Notes: a model not told the origin generated them from the letters alone. 25,114 bases of DNA from Bacillota bacterium (GCA_018725535.1 QLUS01000008.1:1-25114); one strand, 5' to 3'; shown: positions 1 to 7,914, numbered from the stretch's first letter. Numbers and translations are program-made.

Positions 1-610
1 GATTAGGCATTTGGGAGTCGATGTGGCGGTAGTCGTTGGAGGGGGAAATCTGTGGCGGGGCGCTCCTCGAAGCAGCGAGGGCCTAGACCGTGCCACAGCG
101 GATTACATGGGGATGCTGGCTACCGTAATGAATGCGTTGGCTCTGCAAGATGCTATCGAGAAACTAGGCGTAGCGACTAGAGTGCAGACTGCGATCGAGA
201 TGAAACAGATTGCCGAGCCCTACATTAGGCGCAAGGCTATCACTCACTTGGAGAAGGGATACATCGTGATTTTTGCGGCAGGCACAGGCAACCCCTTCTT
301 TTCAACGGATACAACCGCAGCTTTGCGCGGAGCGGAAATTGGCGCAGAGATAATCCTCAAGGCCACGCAAGTAGACGGCGTCTACGACAGTGACCCTCAT
401 CTAAATGTCAACGCCAAACGTTTTGCCGAGCTGAGCTACATAGAGGTCTTGCAACGTAACCTGCGCGTGATGGACGCCACGGCTACCTCGCTCTGCATGG
501 ACAACGGCATTCCGATTATGGTTTTCAGTCTAGCTGAACGCGGAAACGTTAAACGCGCGGTGATGGGTGAAGATGTGGGAACTTTCATCAGGAGGGATGA
601 TGCCAATTGA
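1..610 (+). CDS. pyrH: UMP kinase, 5' end missing
   Basis: UMP kinase phosphorylates UMP to UDP in the cytoplasm, at the head of pyrimidine nucleotide synthesis. The frame is open from base 2, so the gene begins before the window. About 203 residues are present, against roughly 240 in the family, so some 35-40 N-terminal residues are missing. Visible amino-acid-kinase features are the glycine-rich GGGN followed by WRG near the start, the segment TGNPFFSTDT (ATP/UMP site), and KATQVDGVYDSDP (nucleotide-binding loop). The TTG at base 11 is internal, not the real start. The stop overlaps the frr start by 4 bases, the usual pyrH-frr coupling; tsf and rpsB are expected just outside the window. Identification is firm. 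Confidence 0.96.
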   Translation, partial: IRHLGVDVAVVVGGGNLWRGAPRSSEGLDRATADYMGMLATVMNALALQDAIEKLGVATRVQTAIEMKQIAEPYIRRKAITHLEKGYIVIFAAGTGNPFFSTDTTAALRGAEIGAEIILKATQVDGVYDSDPHLNVNAKRFAELSYIEVLQRNLRVMDATATSLCMDNGIPIMVFSLAERGNVKRAVMGEDVGTFIRRDDAN

Positions 611-1164
611 TTAAGGATGTACTAAGAGAAATCGAGGACAAAATGAAGAAATCGGTGCAGTCCCTACAGAAGGAACTAGGGGGGCTGCGTGCCGGCAGAG
701 CTACGCCTGCACTGCTTGAGAAGTTAGTGGTGGAGTACTACGGTGTGCCCTCACCCGTACACCAAATTGCCAGTGTTACTGTGCCTGATGCGCGCACACT
801 CGTTATTCAACCTTGGGATAAGGCATTGCTCAAGCCGATTGAGAAGGCGATTCAGAAATCCGATTTAGGACTTACCCCTAACAGCGATGGGGCCTTGATA
901 CGCTTGTCTATCCCTGCCCTAACTACCGAGCGGCGCAACGAGCTGGTGAAAGTAGCGAAGAAGAAAGCGGAAGAGGCGAGAGTGGCTATCCGTAATTTAC
1001 GCCGGGACGCCAATGAACTGGTGAAGAAGCTCGAAAAAGATGGCAGCGCCTCCGAGGATCAGACCAAAAAAGGTCAAGAGGAAGTACAGAAGCTCACAGA
1101 CAAGTACATTAAAGAGGCGGACGAGGTGCTACTGGCCAAAGAGGCGGAAATCATGGAGGTGTAG
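607..1164 (+). CDS. frr: Ribosome recycling factor
   Basis: This 185-residue protein has the usual length for RRF, which splits the post-termination ribosome together with EF-G. The N-terminus MIKDVLREIEDKMKKSV, the LRAGRATPALLEK segment and the lysine/glutamate-rich C-terminal helices (AEEARVAIRNLRRDANELVKK) are typical of the three-helix-bundle domain. The start is TTG at 607, overlapping the pyrH stop (TTGA). It is supported by GGAGGG at 591-596 and by the family N-terminus; the next in-frame ATG (642) would remove the first helix. The rare start may lower translation, but coupling to pyrH should compensate. Confident call. Confidence 0.97.
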   Translation: MIKDVLREIEDKMKKSVQSLQKELGGLRAGRATPALLEKLVVEYYGVPSPVHQIASVTVPDARTLVIQPWDKALLKPIEKAIQKSDLGLTPNSDGALIRLSIPALTTERRNELVKVAKKKAEEARVAIRNLRRDANELVKKLEKDGSASEDQTKKGQEEVQKLTDKYIKEADEVLLAKEAEIMEV

Positions 1165-1169
1165 CGCAC

Positions 1170-1186
1170 TCCCCCAAAGTGGGGGG
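1170..1186 (+). other. Short GC hairpin between frr and uppS
   Basis: Five C (1171-1175) can pair with G at 1181-1185 around a 5-base loop, with a possible extra T-G pair outside. No T-run follows, so it is not a classical terminator. It lies 11 bases before the uppS SD and could be a processing or mRNA-stability element, or have no role. Confidence 0.3.
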
Positions 1187-1213
1187 ATTATGCTACAGGA
1201 GGAAGGCATAAGA

Positions 1214-1933
1214 ATGTTCCGGCGTAAAGTTTCACTTCCCGCGTCAGACGCGAGTCCCTTGCCCTCACATATAGCTATCATCATGGACGGCAACGGCCGG
1301 TGGGCGGAGCGACGCGGCTTGCCGCGCACGGCTGGGCATCGCGCAGGTCTAGAGAGCACTCGACGTGTCATTAAGGAATCTGTGCGGCTTGGCATAAAGT
1401 ATCTTACTCTGTATACGTTTTCGACCGAGAACTGGAAGCGTCCTGCCGCAGAAGTGGAGTTCATCATGAGTTTGCCGGGGGAGTTCTGGCGCAGGGAGCG
1501 CCCTGCACTGGAAGAGGCAAATGTGCGCCTAAAAGTGTTAGGTGACATCAATGGACTGCCGCTGGCTACACGTCACGTTGTTGAGGAGGCTGTAGCGGCA
1601 ACGCAGAACGCCTCTGGACTTACCGTCAGTCTTGCTCTTAACTACGGCGGGCGGGCAGAGATTGTGAGAGCCGCGCGCCTGTTTATGGAGCGCTATGGCA
1701 TTATGGGCAACGAGGTTGACTTTGCCACTGGCTTATACACTGCGGAACTGCCTGACCCGGAGCTGCTTATTCGCCCGGGCGGCGAAAGGCGCATCAGCAA
1801 CTTCCTTCTTTGGCAATTGGCATACACAGAACTATTCTTCGTAGATAAGCTTTGGCCAGACTTTGATGGCAACGACCTTGTTCGAGTCATTGAGGAGTAT
1901 CGCGGTCGCAGCGTCAGGCGGGGAGGATTATAG
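1214..1933 (+). CDS. uppS: Undecaprenyl diphosphate synthase (isoprenyl transferase)
   Basis: cis-Prenyltransferase that extends farnesyl diphosphate with isopentenyl units to undecaprenyl diphosphate, the lipid carrier for peptidoglycan. The 239 residues match family length. The signature HIAIIMDGNGRWA is at residues 19-31 with the catalytic Asp at 25; YTFSTENWKRP follows; the C-terminal RPGGERRISNFLLWQLAY is the substrate-binding block (RTGGE or RTSGE in many homologues, RPGGE in others). The ATG at 1214 is chosen because AGGAGGA (1197-1203) precedes it; the reading frame is open further upstream, but that part only overlaps frr and is not family-like. Next gene cdsA is 16 bases away, the usual Bacillota order. 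Confidence 0.96.
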   Translation: MFRRKVSLPASDASPLPSHIAIIMDGNGRWAERRGLPRTAGHRAGLESTRRVIKESVRLGIKYLTLYTFSTENWKRPAAEVEFIMSLPGEFWRRERPALEEANVRLKVLGDINGLPLATRHVVEEAVAATQNASGLTVSLALNYGGRAEIVRAARLFMERYGIMGNEVDFATGLYTAELPDPELLIRPGGERRISNFLLWQLAYTELFFVDKLWPDFDGNDLVRVIEEYRGRSVRRGGL

Positions 1934-1949
1934 CGATAGGGGGTTACCT

Positions 1950-2726
1950 GTGCTTACTCAGGTTCTTACGGGGCTAGTAGGTCTTCCCATTTTCCTTGTC
2001 GCAATCTATGCAGGTGCCCTGCCACTGACGCTTCTAACGATGGTGCTTGCAATTATAGCCGTAGTAGAGATGCAGAACTTCTTACGGGCTAAGAGCATCG
2101 CTACGAGTTCCTTAGTCTATTGGTTTCCCATACTTTATTTGTGGGCAGTGCATGCAGGAGCAGTATGGCTCGGGTTGCAGCTGGTTGTGGCCCTGTGCGC
2201 CGCGCTCTTGGTTCGTCAGCTGATTACGTTCCCCGCGTTCAGTTTGGCCGAAGTGGGGGCTAATCTGCTGGCAGCCCTATATCCTTCTCTTCTCCTTGGG
2301 AATTTACTCCTCCTGCGTGCGGAGGCGGGCCTCATATGGGCCTTTGCAGCTGTTGTCGGGGTATGGGCTTATGACTCTTTCGCTTACCTTATTGGGGTGC
2401 AGTTCGGGCGTTTGCGACCTTGGCGGGACATTTCGCCCAAGAAGAGCGTAGAAGGGGCACTCGGGGGGCTACTCGGCAGCGTGCTTGTCTTTGCCCTAGT
2501 TCACGACTACTTGCGTATAGCTCTGACCGGGGCCATAGCCCTAGGTATATTAGTGGGCGTGGTCGGGCAGTTGGGCGACCTTGCGGAATCGGCGCTGAAA
2601 CGATATGTGGGCGTAAAGGACTCAGGCACTCTACTTCCGGGGCATGGCGGCGTCCTCGACAGATTCGACTCGTTAATGTTCTCGGCAACTGCGGTCTATT
2701 GGATATGGACGGCGATAACACTATGA
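1950..2726 (+). CDS. cdsA: Phosphatidate cytidylyltransferase (CDP-diglyceride synthetase)
   Basis: Integral membrane enzyme that makes CDP-diacylglycerol from phosphatidic acid and CTP, the common precursor of anionic phospholipids. The 258-residue chain is mostly hydrophobic, with about seven or eight membrane segments. It ends with the family signature SALKRYVGVKDSGTLLPGHG followed by GVLDRFD, which carries the metal-binding acidic residues. The start is GTG at 1950, supported by AGGGGG at 1938-1943; an earlier in-frame ATG (1863) lies inside uppS and is rejected. Its stop overlaps the dxr start in ATGA, implying translational coupling. Confident call. Confidence 0.95.
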   Translation: MLTQVLTGLVGLPIFLVAIYAGALPLTLLTMVLAIIAVVEMQNFLRAKSIATSSLVYWFPILYLWAVHAGAVWLGLQLVVALCAALLVRQLITFPAFSLAEVGANLLAALYPSLLLGNLLLLRAEAGLIWAFAAVVGVWAYDSFAYLIGVQFGRLRPWRDISPKKSVEGALGGLLGSVLVFALVHDYLRIALTGAIALGILVGVVGQLGDLAESALKRYVGVKDSGTLLPGHGGVLDRFDSLMFSATAVYWIWTAITL

Positions 2727-3877
2727 AGGACATCGTAGTTCTAGGTTCCACGGGTTCCATAGGCGCAAACACTCTTGATGTTGTGCGTCGCCATCCCCAT
2801 CGACTGCGGATAGTGGGACTGGGCACCGGGCGCAACTTGGCATTACTGCAGGCGCAAGTGCGAGAGTTCACTCCCACCTTTGTCGCCATACGCGACACAG
2901 CCAGTGCGCGCGCACTTCATCTGGAGTTCCCGGGTCTCACCGTGTTTGCAGGCGAGTCCGCCGCTGTAGATCTGGTGATAAACTCACCCGCGGATGTCGT
3001 GGTCGCAGCTACGAGCGGCATGGCGGGCCTTCGGGCAGTATTCGCGACCGCAGAACAAGGCGTTCGTCTAGCGCTTGCCAATAAAGAAGCCCTAGTGGCT
3101 GCAGGTCCTCTGCTCCTAAAAGCGGTCAGGCGACATGGAGGGGAACTTGTACCCGTAGATAGTGAGCACTCTGCCATTTGGCAGGCACTGCGGGGGTGGC
3201 ACGCATCAGATGTAAAGAGGTTGATTCTTACAGCCTCCGGCGGCCCGTTTCTCGGCAAACCGCGCTCTCTGCTCGCCGCGCAGACCGCAGGTGATGCTTT
3301 GCAACATCCCACTTGGCGCATGGGACGCAAGATAAGCGTAGATTCAGCCACATTAATGAATAAAGGTTTGGAGATTATTGAAGCGCATCACTTGTTTGGC
3401 CTTCCCTATGAGCACATTGAGGTTTTGGTTCATCCGGAAAGCATTGTGCACTCTATAGTTGAGTACGTAGACGGCTCCCAACTAGCCCAATGCAGCCGTC
3501 CGGATATGCGGATTCCGATTCAGCTCGCGCTGTCCTATCCCGAACGGTGGCCGGCGGAATATGTCCTAAACAACTGGCAGGGCACAACGTGGTCTTTTCT
3601 TCCGCCAGATTTAGAGACATTCCGCTGTCTGGGATTAGCAATTGCTGCGGGGAGAACCGGAGGCTCACATCCAATTGTGCTTAATGCCAGCAATGAACTT
3701 GCTGTTGATGCCTTCCTAGCTGGGCGGGTGCCCTTCCTCGCCATAGAGGCAATCGTGGAGGAGGCCCTGTCCGCAAACCTGCCCTCGCCTCCACAGACCG
3801 TTCTCGACGTTCTGGAGGTTGACACATGGGCGCGTAATCAGGCTCAAGCGATTATTAGACAGAAAGCGGTGTACTAG
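2723..3877 (+). CDS. dxr: 1-deoxy-D-xylulose 5-phosphate reductoisomerase
   Basis: Second enzyme of the MEP isoprenoid pathway: converts DXP to 2-C-methyl-D-erythritol 4-phosphate with NADPH and a divalent metal. The 384-residue length is normal. The NADPH-binding GSTGSIG is at residues 8-14, LANKEALVAAG is the conserved linker, VDSEHSAIWQ holds metal ligands, and HPESIVHSIVEY is the substrate loop. The start ATG at 2723 overlaps the cdsA stop by 4 bases; a longer in-frame extension from 2420 lies within cdsA and is rejected. With ispG two genes downstream, it supplies isoprenoid units used by UppS in the same cluster. Confidence 0.97.
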   Translation: MKDIVVLGSTGSIGANTLDVVRRHPHRLRIVGLGTGRNLALLQAQVREFTPTFVAIRDTASARALHLEFPGLTVFAGESAAVDLVINSPADVVVAATSGMAGLRAVFATAEQGVRLALANKEALVAAGPLLLKAVRRHGGELVPVDSEHSAIWQALRGWHASDVKRLILTASGGPFLGKPRSLLAAQTAGDALQHPTWRMGRKISVDSATLMNKGLEIIEAHHLFGLPYEHIEVLVHPESIVHSIVEYVDGSQLAQCSRPDMRIPIQLALSYPERWPAEYVLNNWQGTTWSFLPPDLETFRCLGLAIAAGRTGGSHPIVLNASNELAVDAFLAGRVPFLAIEAIVEEALSANLPSPPQTVLDVLEVDTWARNQAQAIIRQKAVY

Positions 3878-4903
3878 TTGGTGATTCTACTTGCTGTCGT
3901 AATTATTGGAGTGCTGGTGTTCTTCCACGAGCTCGGGCACTTTCTGGCGGCAAAGGCCGCAAACATGTATGTGCAGGAGTTTGCCCTAGGCATGGGGCCT
4001 GCTCTAATTTCTGTGCAGCGAGGGGAAACCAAGTACTCACTGCGCCTGCTACCAGTGGGCGGTTTTCTGCGTGTGGCGGGTGAGGAAAAGGACGCAGTTG
4101 GCGCAGCCATACCTGCAGCGCGTCGCTACGACAAAAAGACTGTACTGCAGCGCATGACTTTTGTTGCTGCCGGTTCATTCATGAACTTCCTTTTGGCAGC
4201 GCTAATATTCGCGGTTATCTTTATGTCTGTGGGAGTGCCGTCGAGCCAGCCTATTCTGGGAACAGTAAACGAAAGCTGGCCAGCGGCGCAGGCTGGGTTG
4301 CAGCCGCAGGACAGGATACTAACGATTGGTGACGAAACCATCGCGACTTGGGCAGATCTTCAACGAGCTATCGCCAACAGCGGCGGGCAGCCCTTGGTGT
4401 TCGCCTTTCGCCGCGGCGGGCAGGAAATGACTGCGGTTGTCACCCCGCAGAGAGATGAGGCTACGAACCGCTTGCTGGTGGGCGTAGCACCTGAGAATCA
4501 GCGCTTTGATCCTTTTACCGCTCTCTTCTTAGGCATACGAGAGATGGCGGAGTTGACAGCACGCATATTGTCAGTGATTGGTCGGATGCTCACGGGCAGG
4601 TTACCCGCAGAAGGAGCGGGCCCCATTGGCATGGTCGTCATGGTGGGCGAAGTGGCGCGGACCGGCATAGCCAATCTATTATCATTTGCAGCTATTATCA
4701 GTATCCAGTTAGGGCTGTTTAACCTCCTACCCATTCCGGCCCTAGACGGGAGTAAGTTAGTGTTCCTAGCTCTGGAACGTTTGCGCGGCAGACCTGTCGA
4801 CCCAGAGAAAGAGAACATGATCCACCTCATCGGCTTCGTGCTGCTTATGGTACTGATTGTGCTAGTGACATTTGGCGACCTGCGCCGGTTGAATATCTTT
4901 TAG
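3878..4903 (+). CDS. rseP: RIP metalloprotease, site-2 protease family
   Basis: Intramembrane zinc protease of the RseP/RasP family, which cleaves anti-sigma factors and leftover signal peptides within the membrane. The 341-residue chain has HELGH (zinc ligands and catalytic Glu) at about residues 17-21 in the first membrane helix. A central PDZ domain (around ILGTVNESWPAAQAGLQPQD) follows, then the second metal motif NLLPIPALDG, and closing membrane helices. The start is TTG at 3878 or the adjoining GTG at 3881, directly after the dxr stop. No good SD is visible, so translation probably depends on dxr. The natural substrate here is unknown. Confidence 0.95.
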   Translation: MVILLAVVIIGVLVFFHELGHFLAAKAANMYVQEFALGMGPALISVQRGETKYSLRLLPVGGFLRVAGEEKDAVGAAIPAARRYDKKTVLQRMTFVAAGSFMNFLLAALIFAVIFMSVGVPSSQPILGTVNESWPAAQAGLQPQDRILTIGDETIATWADLQRAIANSGGQPLVFAFRRGGQEMTAVVTPQRDEATNRLLVGVAPENQRFDPFTALFLGIREMAELTARILSVIGRMLTGRLPAEGAGPIGMVVMVGEVARTGIANLLSFAAIISIQLGLFNLLPIPALDGSKLVFLALERLRGRPVDPEKENMIHLIGFVLLMVLIVLVTFGDLRRLNIF

Positions 4904-4912
4904 GTTTAGAGC

Positions 4913-5980
4913 ATGCGCAGAGAGACTCGCATAGTTCAAGTCGGGAACGTAGCAGTTGGCGGGCATCACCCCATCGCGATTCAGAGCATGACTAATACTC
5001 AGACCTCAGACGTGTGCGCTACTAAAGAGCAGATTGCCCGCTTGCAGGAGGCCGGGTGTCAAATCGTGCGTGTCGCCGTGCCGGACAAAGCGGCGCTGTC
5101 TGCGTTTGCCGCGCTTGTCGCGGGCACGACCGTTCCCCTCGTCGCCGACATTCACTTTGACTATCGACTGGCCGTAGGAGCGATCGAGCGTGGGGCAGCC
5201 GAAGTGCGTATAAACCCTGGAAACATCGGGGGGCGCAAACAAGTCCATACGGTAATTGCCGCTGCGGCCAAGCATGGAACGGCGGTGCGAGTTGGTGTCA
5301 ATTCCGGGTCGCTGCCACAAGATGTCCTATCACGCTTCGGCGGAGCTACGCCTGAGGCCATGGTCGAGGTCGCGTTGCTCTATAGCCAGGAAATGCAAAG
5401 TATGGGGTTTGACAATCTAATCTTTTCGCTAAAGTCCTCAGATGTACTTGCTACGATTCGGGCCAATATCCTGTTTAGTGCGCAATCAGACTTTCCTCTG
5501 CACATAGGCGTAACTGAGGCCGGAACTTTGCTCTATGGCGCAGTGCGCTCAGCGGTGGGCATTGGTGTTCTGCTGGCTAGGGGGATTGGGGATACCATGC
5601 GTGTGTCACTTACTGCTGATCCCGTGGAAGAAGTACGTGTGGCTAAAGAAATTCTCGCAAGCTTAGACCTTGGGCTAAAGTTGCTGCGCGTTGTGTCATG
5701 CCCAACTTGCGCACGCACCTCAAGTGAGCTGATTGGCATTGCTGAGACTGTAGAGAAGAACCTAGAGGAATTCAGCCACCTGCCATTGAAAATTGCAGTG
5801 ATGGGCTGTTCCGTAAATGGGCCGGGCGAGGCACGAGACTCTGCTGTCGGGATTGCCCTTGCGCCAAGTGGAGCTGTGCTATTTCGTGGCGGAGAGGCAA
5901 TCGAGTTAATTCCTTTGCGCGAGGCGGCGGCGCGGCTGACTGAGGAAGTACGAGTTTTGGCAGCGTCACTGACCAAGTAG
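4913..5980 (+). CDS. ispG: 4-hydroxy-3-methylbut-2-en-1-yl diphosphate synthase
   Basis: Iron-sulfur enzyme of the MEP pathway that converts MEcPP to HMBPP. The 355-residue length fits the short two-domain bacterial form. The N-terminal TIM-barrel region contains IQSMTNTQTSDV and RINPGNIG. The C-terminal domain has cluster ligands C263 and C266 (in CPTC), C299 (in GCSVNGPGEA) and the following Glu306. The usual CPTCGR is CPTCAR here, a mild variant. ATG at 4913 lies 10 bases after the rseP stop with only a weak purine-rich site. The gene order rseP-ispG is conserved in Bacillota; the expected proS and polC do not follow. Confidence 0.97.
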   Translation: MRRETRIVQVGNVAVGGHHPIAIQSMTNTQTSDVCATKEQIARLQEAGCQIVRVAVPDKAALSAFAALVAGTTVPLVADIHFDYRLAVGAIERGAAEVRINPGNIGGRKQVHTVIAAAAKHGTAVRVGVNSGSLPQDVLSRFGGATPEAMVEVALLYSQEMQSMGFDNLIFSLKSSDVLATIRANILFSAQSDFPLHIGVTEAGTLLYGAVRSAVGIGVLLARGIGDTMRVSLTADPVEEVRVAKEILASLDLGLKLLRVVSCPTCARTSSELIGIAETVEKNLEEFSHLPLKIAVMGCSVNGPGEARDSAVGIALAPSGAVLFRGGEAIELIPLREAAARLTEEVRVLAASLTK

Positions 5981-5994
5981 AGGGGGCGGCACCG

Positions 5995-6654
5995 ATTAGA
6001 GCTGCGGTCATTATTCCAGCGTATAACGAGGAACGGACGGTAGGCGCAGTAGTGAGGGCTGCCATAGATTGCTCACTGGTAGACGAAGTAGTGGTGGTAA
6101 GTGATGGCTCTACAGATGATACTGCCTCTAGGGCGAACGGCGCAGGTGCAAGGGTAGTGGTGCTGTCCCCTAATCGCGGCAAGGGCGGGGCAATGCTAGC
6201 CGGATTTCTTGACAGCAATGCAGATGTTGTCTTGTTTCTTGATGCGGACTTAGTGGGGTTAACTACCGCTCACGTTGAGGCGCTGCTTACACCAGTCCTA
6301 AGTGGTGAAGTGGCGTCCACGCTAGGAGTCTTCGGCAGTGGCCGCTTGATGACTGACCTAGCCCAAAGAATCGCTCCCTTTCTTTCGGGGCAGCGTGCCA
6401 TTACGCGTGAAGTCCTAACGAGTGCACCAGATTTCGCTAATACCGGGTGGGGCGTGGAGATTGCCCTAACCCGCTACCTGCGTGATGCGCAGATAGCGGT
6501 GCGCACTGTGGAGCTTAGAGACGTAACACAGGTCATGAAAGAGGAGAAATTAGGTGTCTGGCGTGGACTTGCCTCACGTCTGCGGATGTATTGGCACATT
6601 TTCCGCGCACTTATAGCCATGAGGAGGCGTTGCCGGTGTCGATACCCGCGTTGA
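5995..6654 (+). CDS. Glycosyltransferase family 2 protein with apparent ATT start
   Basis: A GT-A fold, family 2 type glycosyltransferase of about 219 residues. Visible motifs are VIIPAYNEE at the N-terminus, VVSDGSTDDT (nucleotide site), SPNRGKGGAMLAGF, and the DXD-like LFLDADLVG that binds the metal-sugar nucleotide. No membrane helix is evident, so it is probably cytoplasmic or peripheral. The VIIPAYNEE strand must be part of the protein. Between the in-frame stop at 5941-5943 and that strand there is no ATG, GTG or TTG, only ATT at 5995, 8 bases after AGGGGG (5981-5986). ATT start is therefore inferred; a missing base is the alternative. The acceptor is unknown. It overlaps the next gene by 19 bases. 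Confidence 0.85.
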   Translation: MRAAVIIPAYNEERTVGAVVRAAIDCSLVDEVVVVSDGSTDDTASRANGAGARVVVLSPNRGKGGAMLAGFLDSNADVVLFLDADLVGLTTAHVEALLTPVLSGEVASTLGVFGSGRLMTDLAQRIAPFLSGQRAITREVLTSAPDFANTGWGVEIALTRYLRDAQIAVRTVELRDVTQVMKEEKLGVWRGLASRLRMYWHIFRALIAMRRRCRCRYPR

Positions 6655-7307
6655 CTTTGGTATCCCGACTGACGTTAGCCTGTATCCTTGGGGGAGCTAT
6701 CGGGCTGCAGCGAGAGGGACTTAACCGCCCGGCAGGGTTTCGCACGCATGTGCTTGTTGCCCTAGGGTCAGCTTTGATTATGCTGCTCTCCATGTACGGT
6801 TTTCAGGAGTTCGATCAGCCCTATGACCCCGGGCGTTTGGCAGCGCAAGTGGTATCAGGCGTTGGCTTTCTCGGTGCTGGTACAATTATGCGCGAAGGAG
6901 CTAGCATCCGGGGACTCACGACCGCTGCATCGCTTTGGGTTGTCGCTGGCATTGGGTTAGCGAGCGGTGCTGGGCTCTATCTTAGCGCGATTGTAGCCAC
7001 CATCTTGGTTTACTTGACGCTGGGCGTGTTCTTTCACCTTGAGCGGGGTTGGATTAACCCGTCTAGTTATGTGAAGATGGCTGTTGTCACGCAAGATCAG
7101 CCTGGACAGCTAGGACGCATCGGTGCCTCATTAGGCGGGAAGAATATCAGTGTGCGCAACATCACCATCGATCGGGCAGACGTTGCTGCAGGTTACATTC
7201 AAGTCCACTTAGAGCTGAAACTTCCTAAGGGAATGGCGCTGGCGGAGGCCATGGCTGATTTAGCAGCGCTCCCTGACGTGGAAACGGTATGTGAGCTAGA
7301 CAAGTGA
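6636..7307 (+). CDS. MgtC/SapB family membrane protein
   Basis: The 223-residue protein has an N-terminal membrane domain of about four or five helices with the MgtC signature GGAIGLQRE at residues 19-27 and VSGVGFLGAGTIMREGASIRGLTTAA. It also has a C-terminal soluble ACT-like domain beginning near VKMAVVTQDQPGQLG. MgtC proteins are linked to magnesium limitation, acid tolerance and ATP synthase or phosphate control in some bacteria; the role here is not known. GTG at 6636 is selected because GAGGAGG lies at 6621-6627, although the frame is open to 6591. Overlap with the glycosyltransferase suggests co-translation. A magnesium role is inferred from family only. Confidence 0.88.
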   Translation: MSIPALTLVSRLTLACILGGAIGLQREGLNRPAGFRTHVLVALGSALIMLLSMYGFQEFDQPYDPGRLAAQVVSGVGFLGAGTIMREGASIRGLTTAASLWVVAGIGLASGAGLYLSAIVATILVYLTLGVFFHLERGWINPSSYVKMAVVTQDQPGQLGRIGASLGGKNISVRNITIDRADVAAGYIQVHLELKLPKGMALAEAMADLAALPDVETVCELDK

Positions 7308-7319
7308 GGTAGAACTCGC

Positions 7320-7357
7320 GTCCCCGGTGTTGCTTGCGTGGGGGACTGGCTTTTGTT
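7320..7357 (+). terminator. Possible terminator after the MgtC gene
   Basis: GTCCCC (7320-7325) can pair with GGGGAC (7341-7346) around a 15-base loop, and TTTTGTT follows at 7351-7357. The stem is short (6 bp) and the loop long, so this is tentative. The rimP promoter -35 element lies in its loop and the -10 starts at the T-tract, so terminator and promoter would overlap. Confidence 0.35.
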
Positions 7358-7362
7358 ATAAT
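7334..7362 (+). promoter_or_regulatory. Sigma-A type promoter for the rimP-nusA-infB operon
   Basis: TTGCGT at 7334-7339 and a perfect TATAAT at 7357-7362 are separated by 17 bases. It is in the 126-base gap before rimP, where transcription of the nusA operon is expected to begin. The start point would be near 7369, just before the hairpin at 7374. Confidence 0.75.
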
Positions 7363-7373
7363 ATCTGCGGCAG

Positions 7374-7394
7374 AGAGTGGGTTCTTCCCACTCT
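7374..7394 (+). promoter_or_regulatory. Hairpin at the 5' end of the rimP-nusA transcript
   Basis: AGAGTGGG (7374-7381) pairs perfectly with CCCACTCT (7387-7394) over the 5-base loop TTCTT, and TTTACTTTA follows. It begins about five bases after the predicted transcription start. It could be an attenuator acting on the nusA operon, or a 5' structure protecting the mRNA. The stem has an even mix of G-C and A-T pairs and its T-tract is interrupted, so as a terminator it would be weak. Function is inferred. Confidence 0.5.
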
Positions 7395-7433
7395 TTACTT
7401 TATCGGGTGTGAAGGTTAAGGAGTGTTTTCAGT

Positions 7434-7898
7434 ATGCAGCAGCTGGTGGAACGGCTGTATGACCTATGCAAACCTGTGGTAGAGGAGCTAGGTTTAGAAC
7501 TTGTGGATGTAGAGTGGATTCCCGCCAAGAGCGGGAGGACACTGCGTGTATACGTGTCTCGCACAGGAGAGGGGCGAGTGGGGTTTGATGACTGCCAGCG
7601 TGTCACAGAAGCCCTAGGGCCGTATCTTGACCTAATCAGCGATTTAACGGGCTACATATTGGAGGTCGCTTCCCCTGGCCTTGACCGTGTGCTCAAGCGC
7701 AGGCAGGAATACGACATCTTTAAAGGCCGACGGGCAAAGGTGGTTTTGCATGCAGCAATTGGCCAGAGTCATGCGCAGTTGGGTGTGCTGAGTGGGACCA
7801 CAGGGCAAGAGGTGCTCCTAGAAGTAGACAGGGGAGACGTGCTTTCAATTCCCATAGAGAACATAAAGAAGTGTAAACTTGAGTTTAGAGCAAAGTGA
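7434..7898 (+). CDS. rimP: Ribosome maturation factor RimP
   Basis: RimP helps assemble the 30S subunit. The 154-residue chain has the family layout: an N-terminal alpha/beta domain with ELGLELVDVEW and CQRVTEALGPYLD, the hallmark YILEVASPGLDRVLKR (EVSSPGLDRPL in most homologues), and a C-terminal SH3-like barrel. ATG at 7434 follows AAGGAG (7418-7423) by 10 bases. It is the first gene after the promoter at 7334-7362 and is followed 16 bases later by nusA, the universal rimP-nusA order. The usual polC upstream is absent. Confidence 0.95.
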   Translation: MQQLVERLYDLCKPVVEELGLELVDVEWIPAKSGRTLRVYVSRTGEGRVGFDDCQRVTEALGPYLDLISDLTGYILEVASPGLDRVLKRRQEYDIFKGRRAKVVLHAAIGQSHAQLGVLSGTTGQEVLLEVDRGDVLSIPIENIKKCKLEFRAK

Positions 7899-7914
7899 GG
7901 AAGAGAGATAAGGG

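Noticed and set aside
1040..1213. Upstream extension of the uppS frame
   Set aside because: It overlaps frr out of frame, is Arg/Lys-rich without similarity, and a strong SD supports ATG 1214.
2420..2722. Upstream extension of the dxr frame
   Set aside because: Lies within cdsA; the family N-terminus begins at ATG 2723.
2389..2898. Minus-strand open frame over cdsA/dxr
   Set aside because: Antisense to two conserved genes, no SD or recognizable domain.
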